The notes beneath the pieces were generated by a model. That model made no database searches, was not told the DNA's origin, and saw nothing but the letters and a program-made list of their open reading frames with translations. The position numbers and the translations under genes were made by a program. DNA of 64,000 nt from Collimonas sp. PA-H2 (GTDB lineage: Bacteria > Pseudomonadota > Gammaproteobacteria > Burkholderiales > Burkholderiaceae_D): assembly GCF_002564105.1 (NCBI RefSeq), contig NZ_PDBX01000001.1, positions 3,534,001 through 3,598,000 on the forward strand. The letters are read 5' to 3'. Shown piece by piece: positions 48,022-56,749 of the stretch (the first letter of the stretch is position 1; each line of letters starts with the position of its first letter).

Positions 48022-48576
48022 ATGAAAATACTTATCTCAAAATTTTCACGCTGGATAGCACTATTCGCGATCACTTCTGCTCTTGTTGCTTGCGCAATAG
48101 AGCCGAGGGTGGTTGATCATTCTTTTGCATTTGATGCGATTAGAGATAGTCCAGAGATTGAAGTTCTCGATTATCGCTACGGTGATTCGAAGCTGGAGGG
48201 GGCAAAAAATCCAGATTGGGTACGTGCGGAAGGGAGGTCTCTGCAGATGGCCAATACAAACGGCCCTATGCGTATTGGGGACTCGCTTTATGTAAAGTGG
48301 CGTCTCAAGAGTACGGGCGAGATCTACCAGGATACTGTCGATCTACGTCGTCGATTGCCATCGGATATGAAAGATCAGCGAATTTATTTCATTGTCAAGG
48401 GATCGCAATTATATGTTTATCTGATTTTAGAAAAAAATTTGGACCCCAATCCCTGCATGTTGAAAGGTGATCCCAGAGCATTGGCGAGAGCAACTCATAA
48501 GCCTGACGATATAGTTTTTGCGCTGTATTGCTTTGAAAAAATAACTCCTATTTATCCTGATCAATCTAAAAATTAA
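48022..48576 (+). CDS. Small lipoprotein, candidate immunity partner of the secreted protein
   Basis: A 184-residue protein; the signal peptide ends in lipobox ALVAC, and the mature part is compact (VEVLDYRYG-like start, DPDWVRAEG-like middle, GDSLYVKWRLKSTGEIYQDTVDLRRRLPSDM, IYFIVKGSQLYVYLIL). I remember closely similar lipoproteins encoded next to DUF2235/Tle hydrolases and VgrG genes of type VI systems in Burkholderiales. The next gene starts 27 bases on and has an N-terminal hydrolase signature of that family. Immunity is inferred; Tle lipases are known to be neutralised by periplasmic lipoproteins. Confidence 0.72.
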   Translation: MKILISKFSRWIALFAITSALVACAIEPRVVDHSFAFDAIRDSPEIEVLDYRYGDSKLEGAKNPDWVRAEGRSLQMANTNGPMRIGDSLYVKWRLKSTGEIYQDTVDLRRRLPSDMKDQRIYFIVKGSQLYVYLILEKNLDPNPCMLKGDPRALARATHKPDDIVFALYCFEKITPIYPDQSKN

Positions 48577-48603
48577 TTATTTTTCTCAAGAGGGAACCAT
48601 AAC

Positions 48604-51600
48604 ATGACGACCGTTGCAGGCACACTCACTAGTACCCAAACTCAACAAGCTCAACAACAGGCGAACACCATTGCCGGATCTGCGTCAAAAATCGTATCGG
48701 GTAATCAGTTCGTCTTCTTTGCTGCATTCGACGGGACAAATAATGATAAAAATAATGTGCCGAGCGGAGCGCAAAGCACCAATGTGGCGCAACTAAGTGA
48801 CCAGGCGACTTCAGCAGCACTAACCAATCCTAACCTTAAGGTCGGTTACTACGCGGGTCCAGGCACGGCAGGCTCACTTACTGGTTCGTCGGCTGTATCG
48901 ACCCAAGTGACACAGGAGGCCATCAATACCGCAAACAAGGCATACAAGGAATTCTCTGTTGCAGCTTCGGCATGGCTGGGTAACAACCCAGGAGGTTCCG
49001 TGACTACCGCCATGACTGCTTTCAGCCGCGGCGCTGATGCTGCTGCGGTGTTTTCTCAATTGCTGTACGAGCGTGGACTGACCGACCCTTCTACTGGTGC
49101 AATTTTGATCCCCCCGGGAAAAGTCGGTGTATCTGCAGGTGTCATTTATGATCCTGTTGAGACTGGCATGTCGGGCAATATGGTGTTTGCGCCTAACGCT
49201 CAGAATTTGGCGATCATTCGCGCCGACAATGAGTACCGATACTTGTTTAAAGCTGCCGACTATTCGGCACAACCGGGGGCAACAACATTCATTTTTACAG
49301 GAAATCATTGTGATATTGGTGGAACCTATGATAATGGTCTGGCCGGTTTGACGCTTCAGGCTGGTACGGGTTTTTTGCAAAATTCCGGACTCTCGATTTC
49401 TAACGTACCTGTCTCGCGTCAATTTAATACTAGCGTACCTCCAGATGTCCACACCGAGGCGATCGATCCCTCTAACAATCAAGTGTGGAGTACCTATGGC
49501 ACCTATGGCGTATACACCGGTCAGCGCCTAACCAATCCGGTAGAAACCCTCCCGACCGTTTCCAGTACCGTAGACACGACGACGACGGCTTTCACTGATT
49601 ACACGGGTAATGATATTTCCTATGCTCAGACCAAGAATGCGGCTGGCATACAAAACTCCATGACCATCAAGGATTATTTTAATGGTACGACGACGACTAA
49701 AATTGATCGCGATACAAACAGCGATGGCAAGTTAGACCAACTCGAGAACATCAAAGTTGACACGCCAGGCAATAAATCCGACGATCTCACAAATCTGAAA
49801 AGCGATGGCACTGCTCAGAACGAGCAGGTCACTAATACGAGCGCGACAGGCCAAGTTACAGCCACTATTTCTGGCACCGGCGCCGCTGCTTATCTGAACA
49901 ACGCCATCATCAGCCTCGCGGCTGGTGCGCAAGCAACCATTAATGGCAATGGAGACGTTACCAGCGAGATAGCCAATAGCGGCGCTTTCCTTTCTGTCTT
50001 TGGACAAAATCAGACAGTCAATGGCAATACTGGTTCTAATTTGGTCAACTTGGGTGGTGCCAGCACCAGCGCGACGGTGAATGGCGGAGGTTCCGTTGGT
50101 ATTTGTGGCACAAATCAAACTCTGACAGCGACCGGGTCGACCGTCAATTTTTCTGCAGGTGGTTTTGCCACTTCAGTCAAAGGAACTAACGACATCATTA
50201 ACGAATGGGCCAATAGCGGCGCTTATATTGGTGTGTGGGGCCAAAATCAAACCATCTACGGCGTTAGCGGCAGTAGCCGAATCGATTTGAACAATGTAGG
50301 CACCAGCGCGACAGTCTATGGCAGCGGTAGCTCCGTTGGCATCTGTGCGAACAACCAAATTTTGACAGCAAATGGCGAGACAGTGAATTTTGCGGCGGGT
50401 GGTTTTGCTACTTCCGTCAAGGGCAGTAGCGACATCATCAACGAATGGGCCAATAGCGGCGCTTATATTGGTGTGTGGGGGCAAAATCAAACCATCTATG
50501 GTGTCAGCGGCAGCAGCCGGATCGATCTAAACGATGTGGGCACCAGTGCGACGGTCTACGGCAGCGGTAGCTCAGTGGGTATTTGTGCGACCAACCAAAT
50601 TTTGACGACCACAGGAGAAACCGTTAATTTTTCTGCTGGAGGTTTTTCAACCTCAATCAAAGGGGCCAGCGATATCATTAACGAAGCGGCCAATAGCGGT
50701 GCCTATCTGGTAGTTCAAGGACAAAATCAGACCGTTAATGGTGACAGCGGCAGTAGCCATGTTGATCTGGCTGGCAACGGCACCACTGCGACGGTTAACG
50801 GCAGCGGCAGCTCTGTCGGTATTTTTGGAAACAACACCACGTTGACGACGAGCAATGAGACCGTCAACTTCGGCGTGGGTGGCCTAACAACCATCCTCTA
50901 CGGCAACGGCGACACAACCAATTTTTGGGGTAACAGCGGTGCTTACCTTCAGGTCTCAGGACAAAATCACATCATTAATGGTGACACTGGTAGTAGCCAC
51001 GTAGATTTGTTTGGCGCCGGCACTAGTGCAACGGTCAATGGCAGCGGCAGCTCTGTTGGGATTTTTGGAAACAGCACCACGCTGACAACAAGCAATGAGA
51101 CCGTCAACTTCGGCGTGGGGGGACTGACAACTTACCTATACGGTAACGGCGACACGACCAATTTTTGGGGTAATAGCGGCGCTTATTTGGTATTGCAAGG
51201 GCAAAATCAGACCGTTAATGGCGACACCGGCAGTAGTCATGTCGATCTGACTGGTGTCGGCACCAGTGCTACGGTCAACGGCAGCGGTAGCTCGGTCGGT
51301 ATCTTTGGAAATAACACGACCCTGACGACGAGCAATGAGACCGTCAACTTCGGCGTGGGTGGCCTAACAACTTCCCTCTATGGCAATGGCGATACCACCA
51401 ATATTTGGGCCAATAGCGGTGCGTACCTGGCTGTCGGAGGACAAAATCAGATCATCAATGGCATTAGTGGCAGTAGCCGAGTCGATCTAAGCGGCGCGGG
51501 TACCAGTGCGTTAGTCAATGGCAGCGGTAGCTCCGTTGGTTTCTGCGCGACAAACCAAACATTAACGACCACGGGTAGTCAGACTATCAACTACGCGGCG

Positions 51601-52836
51601 AACAATTTCGTTACGTCGCTTAATGGTGCCTATGACACGGTTAATGGTGGGATAGGCGAACAGCTCTCGCTTAACGGTGGCCACAATACACTGAATTTCG
51701 GTACAAGTTCCTCGCTCGCCGTCAATGGAGATAATGAGACCATAGGGATGGGGACAGGCTCATCGCTGTTCGCCGACGGCGCAAGCGATACGATCAATGC
51801 ATCAGGTAGCGCAATCGTTTTGGGAAAAGCTCTCCAAGGCAAGGTGGTCTACATTAACGGTAACAACAACATCATCAACGCTGTGGGGAGCAATGGAGTG
51901 AACTCGGAGTTCTTTGTGACCGGAACTGGCAACTATATAGAGACCAATGGCTCCACAGTGCATTGTCTGGGTGGGAATCAATCTAGCCAATATAGCAACA
52001 CGGTAGTCGGCGCATTTAATACCACTAACGGGAAAACCACCGGTTCTGCTCCTAATCTCGGTGGTACTGTGCCTCTTCTTCCTGGGAGTGTTGATCCAAC
52101 AGGGAGCGGTGTGACAACCTACTCTGTGCCTACTCCTGTCGTGACAGTAACGCCTATTGATCCGATTATTTTGAATTTGGATGGCCATAAAGTCCAAACC
52201 ACTGACCTTGTCACATCGACTGCCTACTTCGATATGCAGAACAATGGCAAGAAGGTGCATACCGGTTGGGCTACTGCAGGTGAAGGTATGTTGGTCTACG
52301 ATCCGACCAACACTGGCACGGTGACGAGCGACGCCAATCTGGTTGGTGGTTTTGGGGCGCTCTCGGCATTAGCGCATCAGACCGGTGGTGTACTTGATGC
52401 AAGTAATTCATTGTGGGATAAATTGAAGGTTTGGGTGGACCCGACTGGTAACGCCAATTTCCAGCAAGGCAAATTGGAGTCACTGAAGCAATTGGGCATT
52501 GCTTCCATCAATCTGGATTCGACCGCTGAAAAAATCAACAGCAATGGCAATACGATTCTTAACGATACTACGTTTTCCTGGAAAAACGGGAAGACAGGCG
52601 ATATCGCCGGCGTGAGTCTAACCTTTGATCCGAGCACAGTTGCGAGCACCAATACAAAGACTGGCGATGCAGCTAGCAGTGCGCCGCAAGCCTTGTCTGG
52701 GTCGTTGAATCACCTGATTCAGACTATGTCAGCTTTCACGGATGGTAATACCGGTATTGATGCGAATGCCTCATTTGCTCATCTCCACCATGAGGTATTT
52801 CAAGTGGTTGCGCCACAATTTTCCCGGCACGTCTAA
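48604..52836 (+). CDS. Secreted multidomain protein: Tle/DUF2235-like hydrolase, seven 80-residue repeats, FrpC-like C-terminus
   Basis: A 1410-residue probable T1SS substrate. Residues 35-300 show the order of DUF2235/Tle1 hydrolases: FFAAFDGTNND (42-48), YYAGPGTAG, AFSRGADAA with candidate nucleophile Ser141, GVIYDPVETG (Asp183) and GNHCDIGGTYDNGLAG (His235). Residues about 449-1010 are seven tandem repeats of 80 residues rich in Asn, Gly, Ser, Thr and Val, likely a beta-solenoid. Residues from about 1183 resemble the C-terminal domain of FrpC-type proteins (PIILNLDGHKVQTTDL, GWATAGEGMLVYDP, LGIASINLDS). No GGxGxDxLx RTX repeats are seen. There is no N-terminal signal peptide. It follows two exported small proteins and precedes the TolC-like gene. 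Confidence 0.8.
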   Translation: MTTVAGTLTSTQTQQAQQQANTIAGSASKIVSGNQFVFFAAFDGTNNDKNNVPSGAQSTNVAQLSDQATSAALTNPNLKVGYYAGPGTAGSLTGSSAVSTQVTQEAINTANKAYKEFSVAASAWLGNNPGGSVTTAMTAFSRGADAAAVFSQLLYERGLTDPSTGAILIPPGKVGVSAGVIYDPVETGMSGNMVFAPNAQNLAIIRADNEYRYLFKAADYSAQPGATTFIFTGNHCDIGGTYDNGLAGLTLQAGTGFLQNSGLSISNVPVSRQFNTSVPPDVHTEAIDPSNNQVWSTYGTYGVYTGQRLTNPVETLPTVSSTVDTTTTAFTDYTGNDISYAQTKNAAGIQNSMTIKDYFNGTTTTKIDRDTNSDGKLDQLENIKVDTPGNKSDDLTNLKSDGTAQNEQVTNTSATGQVTATISGTGAAAYLNNAIISLAAGAQATINGNGDVTSEIANSGAFLSVFGQNQTVNGNTGSNLVNLGGASTSATVNGGGSVGICGTNQTLTATGSTVNFSAGGFATSVKGTNDIINEWANSGAYIGVWGQNQTIYGVSGSSRIDLNNVGTSATVYGSGSSVGICANNQILTANGETVNFAAGGFATSVKGSSDIINEWANSGAYIGVWGQNQTIYGVSGSSRIDLNDVGTSATVYGSGSSVGICATNQILTTTGETVNFSAGGFSTSIKGASDIINEAANSGAYLVVQGQNQTVNGDSGSSHVDLAGNGTTATVNGSGSSVGIFGNNTTLTTSNETVNFGVGGLTTILYGNGDTTNFWGNSGAYLQVSGQNHIINGDTGSSHVDLFGAGTSATVNGSGSSVGIFGNSTTLTTSNETVNFGVGGLTTYLYGNGDTTNFWGNSGAYLVLQGQNQTVNGDTGSSHVDLTGVGTSATVNGSGSSVGIFGNNTTLTTSNETVNFGVGGLTTSLYGNGDTTNIWANSGAYLAVGGQNQIINGISGSSRVDLSGAGTSALVNGSGSSVGFCATNQTLTTTGSQTINYAANNFVTSLNGAYDTVNGGIGEQLSLNGGHNTLNFGTSSSLAVNGDNETIGMGTGSSLFADGASDTINASGSAIVLGKALQGKVVYINGNNNIINAVGSNGVNSEFFVTGTGNYIETNGSTVHCLGGNQSSQYSNTVVGAFNTTNGKTTGSAPNLGGTVPLLPGSVDPTGSGVTTYSVPTPVVTVTPIDPIILNLDGHKVQTTDLVTSTAYFDMQNNGKKVHTGWATAGEGMLVYDPTNTGTVTSDANLVGGFGALSALAHQTGGVLDASNSLWDKLKVWVDPTGNANFQQGKLESLKQLGIASINLDSTAEKINSNGNTILNDTTFSWKNGKTGDIAGVSLTFDPSTVASTNTKTGDAASSAPQALSGSLNHLIQTMSAFTDGNTGIDANASFAHLHHEVFQVVAPQFSRHV
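49948..51624 (+). repeat. Seven tandem 240-bp coding repeats
   Basis: Units start at 49948 (237 bp), 50185, 50425, 50665, 50905, 51145 and 51385 (240 bp each). Each encodes, for example, ...NSGAYL-V-GQNQTVNGD-GSSHVDL-G-GTSATVNGSGSSVGIFGNN-TLTTSNETVNFGVGGLTTSLYG. Neighbouring units 2-3 and 4-6 are most alike at DNA level, which points to recent duplication or gene conversion. Within a unit shorter NG-x-GSS phrases recur about every 20 residues. Confidence 0.93.
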
Positions 52837-52879
52837 ACAGCATCGTCAGCACGTCCCGGTGAGTAATTGCCGGAGATTG

Positions 52880-52915
52880 AATCACCTCGCTTGTTACAAG
52901 CGAGGTGATTTTTTG
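52880..52915 (+). terminator. Strong intrinsic terminator after the secreted protein gene
   Basis: AATCACCTCGCTTG-TTA-CAAGCGAGGTGATT followed by TTTT: a 14-base perfect stem. It separates the substrate gene from the TolC-like gene, so that gene probably has its own promoter or depends on read-through. Confidence 0.92.
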
Positions 52916-52960
52916 TATTTTTATATCACGTGATTTCGCATACCAAAGAATAATGAAAGC

Positions 52961-54457
52961 ATGAACAGCAACTGGAACAATGTGTTGGCAGGTAAGGAAA
53001 AATTGAGCCGGCGCATCCTATGTGGCGTGACGGTGTGCACTTTAAGTTGTATCGGTGTCGGACAAAGCTATGGCTTTGATATGGGCCCAAAAGACCCACT
53101 GCGACAGTTCAATGATGTACCCGCAACGCCTGCCAATCAAATGTTCGATCCGTTGCGGGCTTCGGATGTGTGCGGGGACGATGCAAGGACGGAGTTGACG
53201 TTGCTTGACATCGTATCAAGTGCTTTGTGTCACAACCCAAAAACCAGGGAAGCGTGGACCAATGTCAAAGTACAAGCCGCGCAGGTAGGGATGAGCAAAG
53301 CAGCTTATTTGCCCACGTTATCCGGGACTGTGCAGGCGGCGAAAGATAAGATAACGAATCATGGCACAGCAGAAAATCCGTTCTATAACCAATCCAACAG
53401 TAGTTACCAAAACGCCGCCCTGACGTTGAATTGGGTACTGTATGACTTCGGTGCCAGATCGGCCAATGTGGATTACGCTAAAAGCATGCTGACGTCTGCT
53501 TTGGCAAATCAAGATAGCGCCTTGCAGACGGTGTTTGCCAATACCGTCAAAGACTACTACGCAGCCGTTGTGGCACAAAAGAATGTGCAAGCAACGCAAG
53601 ATATTGAGGCCGACGCCAAGCGCGTCTTAGATGCCGCAGTAGTGCGTGTGCATCGCGGTGTTGCAGCTATTAGCGATCAGTTGCAAGCCCAGACAGCATA
53701 TTCCCAGGCCACATTCAACCGCAACAAGGCGGAAGGTGATTGGTTATCTGCACTTGGCTTGCTGGCGATTGATATGGGGCGACGTCCAAATCGCACATTG
53801 CACCTGGTCGAATCGGATAACGTTGCATTGCCGGATACCACCTTTATGCGGTCCGTCGATGAATTGCTGCAAACTGCTCAGGAGAGGCACCCTTCACTAG
53901 TTGCCGCACGGGCCGATCTGGCGGCGGCACAGGCCAACGAAAAGGTGATTCGCGCGCAGGGACGGCCAACGATCAGTTTTGTCGGTAAATATAGCTATAA
54001 CAATCAACCCCAGAGTTCCGGTGTGGGTCAACAGTATTTCGGCGAGACCAGCCGGGATCGGTCTATTGGGATACAGATTAATATTCCGTTTTTTGAAGGT
54101 TTTACCAGAACCTATCAAATTCGCGGTGCGCAGGCGCAAGTCGAAGGGAAAGAAGCCAGTTTGACCGATGCCGAATTACAGGTGGCGTCGAGCGTTTGGA
54201 CGAATTATCAGGCATTGAAGGTGGGAACTGACAATCTGCGCACTAGCCAGGAAATTCTTGACAGCGCTAATCTGGCGTTCGAGGCTGCACAGGCGCGCTA
54301 CGCAAGAGGAGTGACCGGCATCCTGGAATTAATCAACACCCAAACTGCGTTAGCCAATGCACAGCAGCAGCGGATCGCCGCATTAGCGGGATGGCAGAAT
54401 GCACGAATCCAACTGGCAGCGAGTTTAGGTGACCTGGGTCTGCCGAGCTTGCGTTAG
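52961..54457 (+). CDS. TolC-family outer-membrane channel
   Basis: Outer-membrane exit duct for the type I system, 498 residues. The signal region (LSRRILCGVTVCTLSCIGVGQSYG) is followed by two TolC-like repeats with long helices: LTLLDIVSSALCHNPKTREAW ... NWVLYDFGARSANVDYAKSML, then LQTAQERHPSLVAARADLAAAQANEKVIRAQGRPTISF ... RYARGVTGILELINTQTALANAQQQR. It is of the AprF/CyaE kind dedicated to secretion rather than the multidrug type. Confidence 0.92.
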   Translation: MNSNWNNVLAGKEKLSRRILCGVTVCTLSCIGVGQSYGFDMGPKDPLRQFNDVPATPANQMFDPLRASDVCGDDARTELTLLDIVSSALCHNPKTREAWTNVKVQAAQVGMSKAAYLPTLSGTVQAAKDKITNHGTAENPFYNQSNSSYQNAALTLNWVLYDFGARSANVDYAKSMLTSALANQDSALQTVFANTVKDYYAAVVAQKNVQATQDIEADAKRVLDAAVVRVHRGVAAISDQLQAQTAYSQATFNRNKAEGDWLSALGLLAIDMGRRPNRTLHLVESDNVALPDTTFMRSVDELLQTAQERHPSLVAARADLAAAQANEKVIRAQGRPTISFVGKYSYNNQPQSSGVGQQYFGETSRDRSIGIQINIPFFEGFTRTYQIRGAQAQVEGKEASLTDAELQVASSVWTNYQALKVGTDNLRTSQEILDSANLAFEAAQARYARGVTGILELINTQTALANAQQQRIAALAGWQNARIQLAASLGDLGLPSLR

Positions 54458-54497
54458 GCATCCGCTATCAATTACTTGCATCAACTATTTATAAAAT

Positions 54498-55915
54498 ATG
54501 AGACCAATTACATTGCAAGTTTTACTTACTGCTGCAGCATTTATTTGCTTGAGCATGTTGACTAGTGCACGCGCCGATGGACCAGCATCTGAAGCAGGGT
54601 TTCGACCTGAAACATCGATGAATGAGAAAGTGCTCAGTATTCCCGGTGACAGCACGAGGCCGGTGGAGTTGCAAGCAACCCTTTACACGCCAAATGGTCA
54701 GGGGCCATTTCCGCTCTTCGTGATGAATCACGGCGCCGATGGGAGTGTCAGGCCCGAATTGCAGACTCGCTTTCATCTGACTTTTTCCGCGTATTATTTT
54801 TTGTCACGAGGGTATGCAGTAGTTTTGCCGATGATGCGCGGTTATGCTGGTTCGGGTGGCCGCATGGAACACTACCGATGCGACTATGAAAACGTTGGTC
54901 GGAATAATGCTAGGGATATTCGTGCCGTAATTGACTACATGGCATCACAACCTAATATTGACGGCAATCGTGTCGTGGTCGCTGGTGAAAGTTTTGGAGG
55001 CTGGAACACGTTGGCATTGGGTACGCTTCATGATCCTCGCGTCAAAGGCTTGATTAATGTTGCGGGGGAATGGGTTCATCCGATTGCCCTAAAGTAGATG
55101 TCGCACTGGCACAAGCTGCAAGAGATTATGGCGCGGATACAACAGTGCCGTCCATCTGGTTTTACGGCGACAACGATAAGGTGTTTGCACCCGCAACCTG
55201 GCACGGCATGTATGACAGCTACACGGCCGCCGGAGGAAAAGCAGAGCTGGTGGCGTTTGGCAATTTTATGCAGGATGCGCATCGATTGTTGGCATTGCCA
55301 GAAGGGTTGGCGATCTGGACGGGTAAGGTCGATGCTTTTCTGGACGAATTGGGCTTGCCGAGCAAATCGATTTATCCAGAATACCTGCCGGCCGCGTATC
55401 CTCCGTCATCAAATTATGCTGCCATTGACGATGTTGACGCCGTGCCTTACTTGAATGAGCAAGGTAAAGAATTCTATCGACGGTTCCTGAAAAAGCCGGT
55501 GCCGCGTGCGTTCGTTGTCGACCCGGCTGGTTTTGCTTCGTCATTCTCGGATAGTTATGATCCGCTTGGGAAGGCCTTGCGTAGTTGTCAGCAGCAAGCG
55601 CAAAATTGCTGGGCCTATGCCGTTGACGACCATGTTGTCTGGACCCGACCAACACTTACGCCGGCCCCTACACATTTCGCCGCACTGCAAGATGTCGGCG
55701 CAGTGCCGTATCTGAACGAGGCAGGGCGGCGGGGTTACCAGCAGTTTCTGACTATCCGCAAGCCACGCGCTTTTGTGATTGCTCCGGATGGCGGCTGGAA
55801 CGCGGTATCGCTGGGTATCGATCCGGTTGCCGTTGCATTGCAGACCTGTTCCAGGTCACATCAAGGTTGTCGATTGTACACGGTCGATAATGATGTGGTT
55901 TGGTCGGTACGATGA
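54498..55915 (+). pseudogene. Secreted alpha/beta hydrolase split by a frameshift
   Basis: Two overlapping frames (54498-55097 and 55070-55915) together make one dienelactone-hydrolase-like protein of about 472 residues. The N-terminal frame has a signal peptide, the oxyanion region NHGADG and nucleophile motif AGESFGGWN; it ends at a false stop. The second frame has the rest of the fold (WFYGDNDKVFAP, MQDAHRL with the likely catalytic His). Adding one G to the run of five at 55064-55068 joins them as NVAGGMGSSDCPK, the normal family sequence. The C-terminal 155 residues are two tandem copies of a 75-residue domain (AVPYLNE...PRAFV-...D-VVW) with paired cysteines. It may be a real pseudogene, phase-variable, or a sequencing error. 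Confidence 0.82.
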
Positions 55916-55934
55916 GGATAGCAGAAAAACAAAT

Positions 55935-55996
55935 GCTGTCATTATGTTGTCATTCTGGAGCCCAATCAGCCCCAAAACACCCCAATTAATGACAGC
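55935..55996. repeat. Inverted repeat beside the ssrA fragment
   Basis: GCTGTCATTA (55935-55944) and its exact reverse complement TAATGACAGC (55987-55996), 42 bases apart, with a further TGTCATT between. It lies 37 bases from the ssrA 3'-end fragment and could be arm sites of the integrase that once used it. Confidence 0.45.
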
Positions 55997-56032
55997 ACTA
56001 TATTTCTAAGTATTTGATTTAAAACGAAATAT

Positions 56033-56065
56033 TGGTGGAGGCGGCGGGAATCGAACCCGCGTCCG
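56033..56065 (-). repeat. 3'-end fragment of a tmRNA (ssrA) gene
   Basis: Read on the minus strand: CGGACGCGGGTTCGATT, then CCCGCCGCCTCCACCA. This is the T-arm and acceptor 3' strand of tmRNA as in betaproteobacteria. Sequence upstream of it does not look like the rest of tmRNA, so it is a fragment. Such 3'-end pieces are left or carried by elements that integrate in ssrA. Confidence 0.78.
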
Positions 56066-56104
56066 ATAAATTAAACTGCCATGTCCTATTCCGTTCAGCA
56101 AGAC

Positions 56105-56566
56105 TCAATGTCCTAAGCTAAGAAATGAAGAAAATTTCTCGTCCAACACATCATATTGATCGGATATCCAATCCTTAAGCACTCTCTGAGCTTCGACGTT
56201 GGCTGAACGTTTCTCACCAACAGGAAGCTCTTTGAGTTCCACATCCAAAGATTGCAGTTTCAGCAACTTGCGATAGAGATCTTTGTTCAGATACACGTCG
56301 ATGTCGGCGCTCAGCAGCCATTTCGCTTCTCTTGTCTTGGCGAGGGCCTTGTACAGATCTTCGGTTTTAACTACACCGCTCGTTACGATCGAGCCGATCA
56401 GTTGACGAACGGCATCATACACAGCAAACCGCTTTTCAAAAAGATCCAACTTCAGCTTATTTTGCGCCGTTCGCCACTGTCTATAAGCAATCGCGACGCC
56501 TAGCACCGCTACGATGGGTACCAACAAAGCCGACAGATATGTGGTCCAGTGTGGGGTGCATATCAT
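56105..56566 (-). CDS. Membrane-anchored protein of unknown function
   Basis: A 153-residue protein with one N-terminal membrane helix (LSALLVPIVAVLGVAIAYRQW), then a charged helical domain (KLKLDLFEKRFAVYDAVRQLIGSIVTSG). This layout is common in proteins of unknown function in mobile elements. It lies between the ssrA fragment and the next unknown gene. I start at an ATG two codons inside a TTG-started frame. Confidence 0.66.
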   Translation of the reverse strand: MICTPHWTTYLSALLVPIVAVLGVAIAYRQWRTAQNKLKLDLFEKRFAVYDAVRQLIGSIVTSGVVKTEDLYKALAKTREAKWLLSADIDVYLNKDLYRKLLKLQSLDVELKELPVGEKRSANVEAQRVLKDWISDQYDVLDEKFSSFLSLGH

Positions 56567-56749
56567 AAGCAACTGCTCGATGTTCGTAAAATTTATATTT
56601 TACAAGCCTACGGGTATCAGAAGGTGCTGTTTTTGTAGCGATCTAGATAATAGAAATGCGAATGCTACGAATTTGCTACAGCAAACTGAGAGAGCCAGAA
56701 TTGGCGCGGGGTTTCAGTCTCATTCCACGCCGTGAACTAATGGGTAGAA

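Noticed and set aside
49948..51624. CRISPR array or RTX repeat block
   Set aside because: The 240-bp repeats are in-frame coding units without spacers, and they lack the GGxGxDxLx calcium motif.
56033..56110. A complete tRNA or tmRNA gene
   Set aside because: Only the T-arm and acceptor 3' strand are present; no matching 5' acceptor half or tag-reading frame is found nearby.
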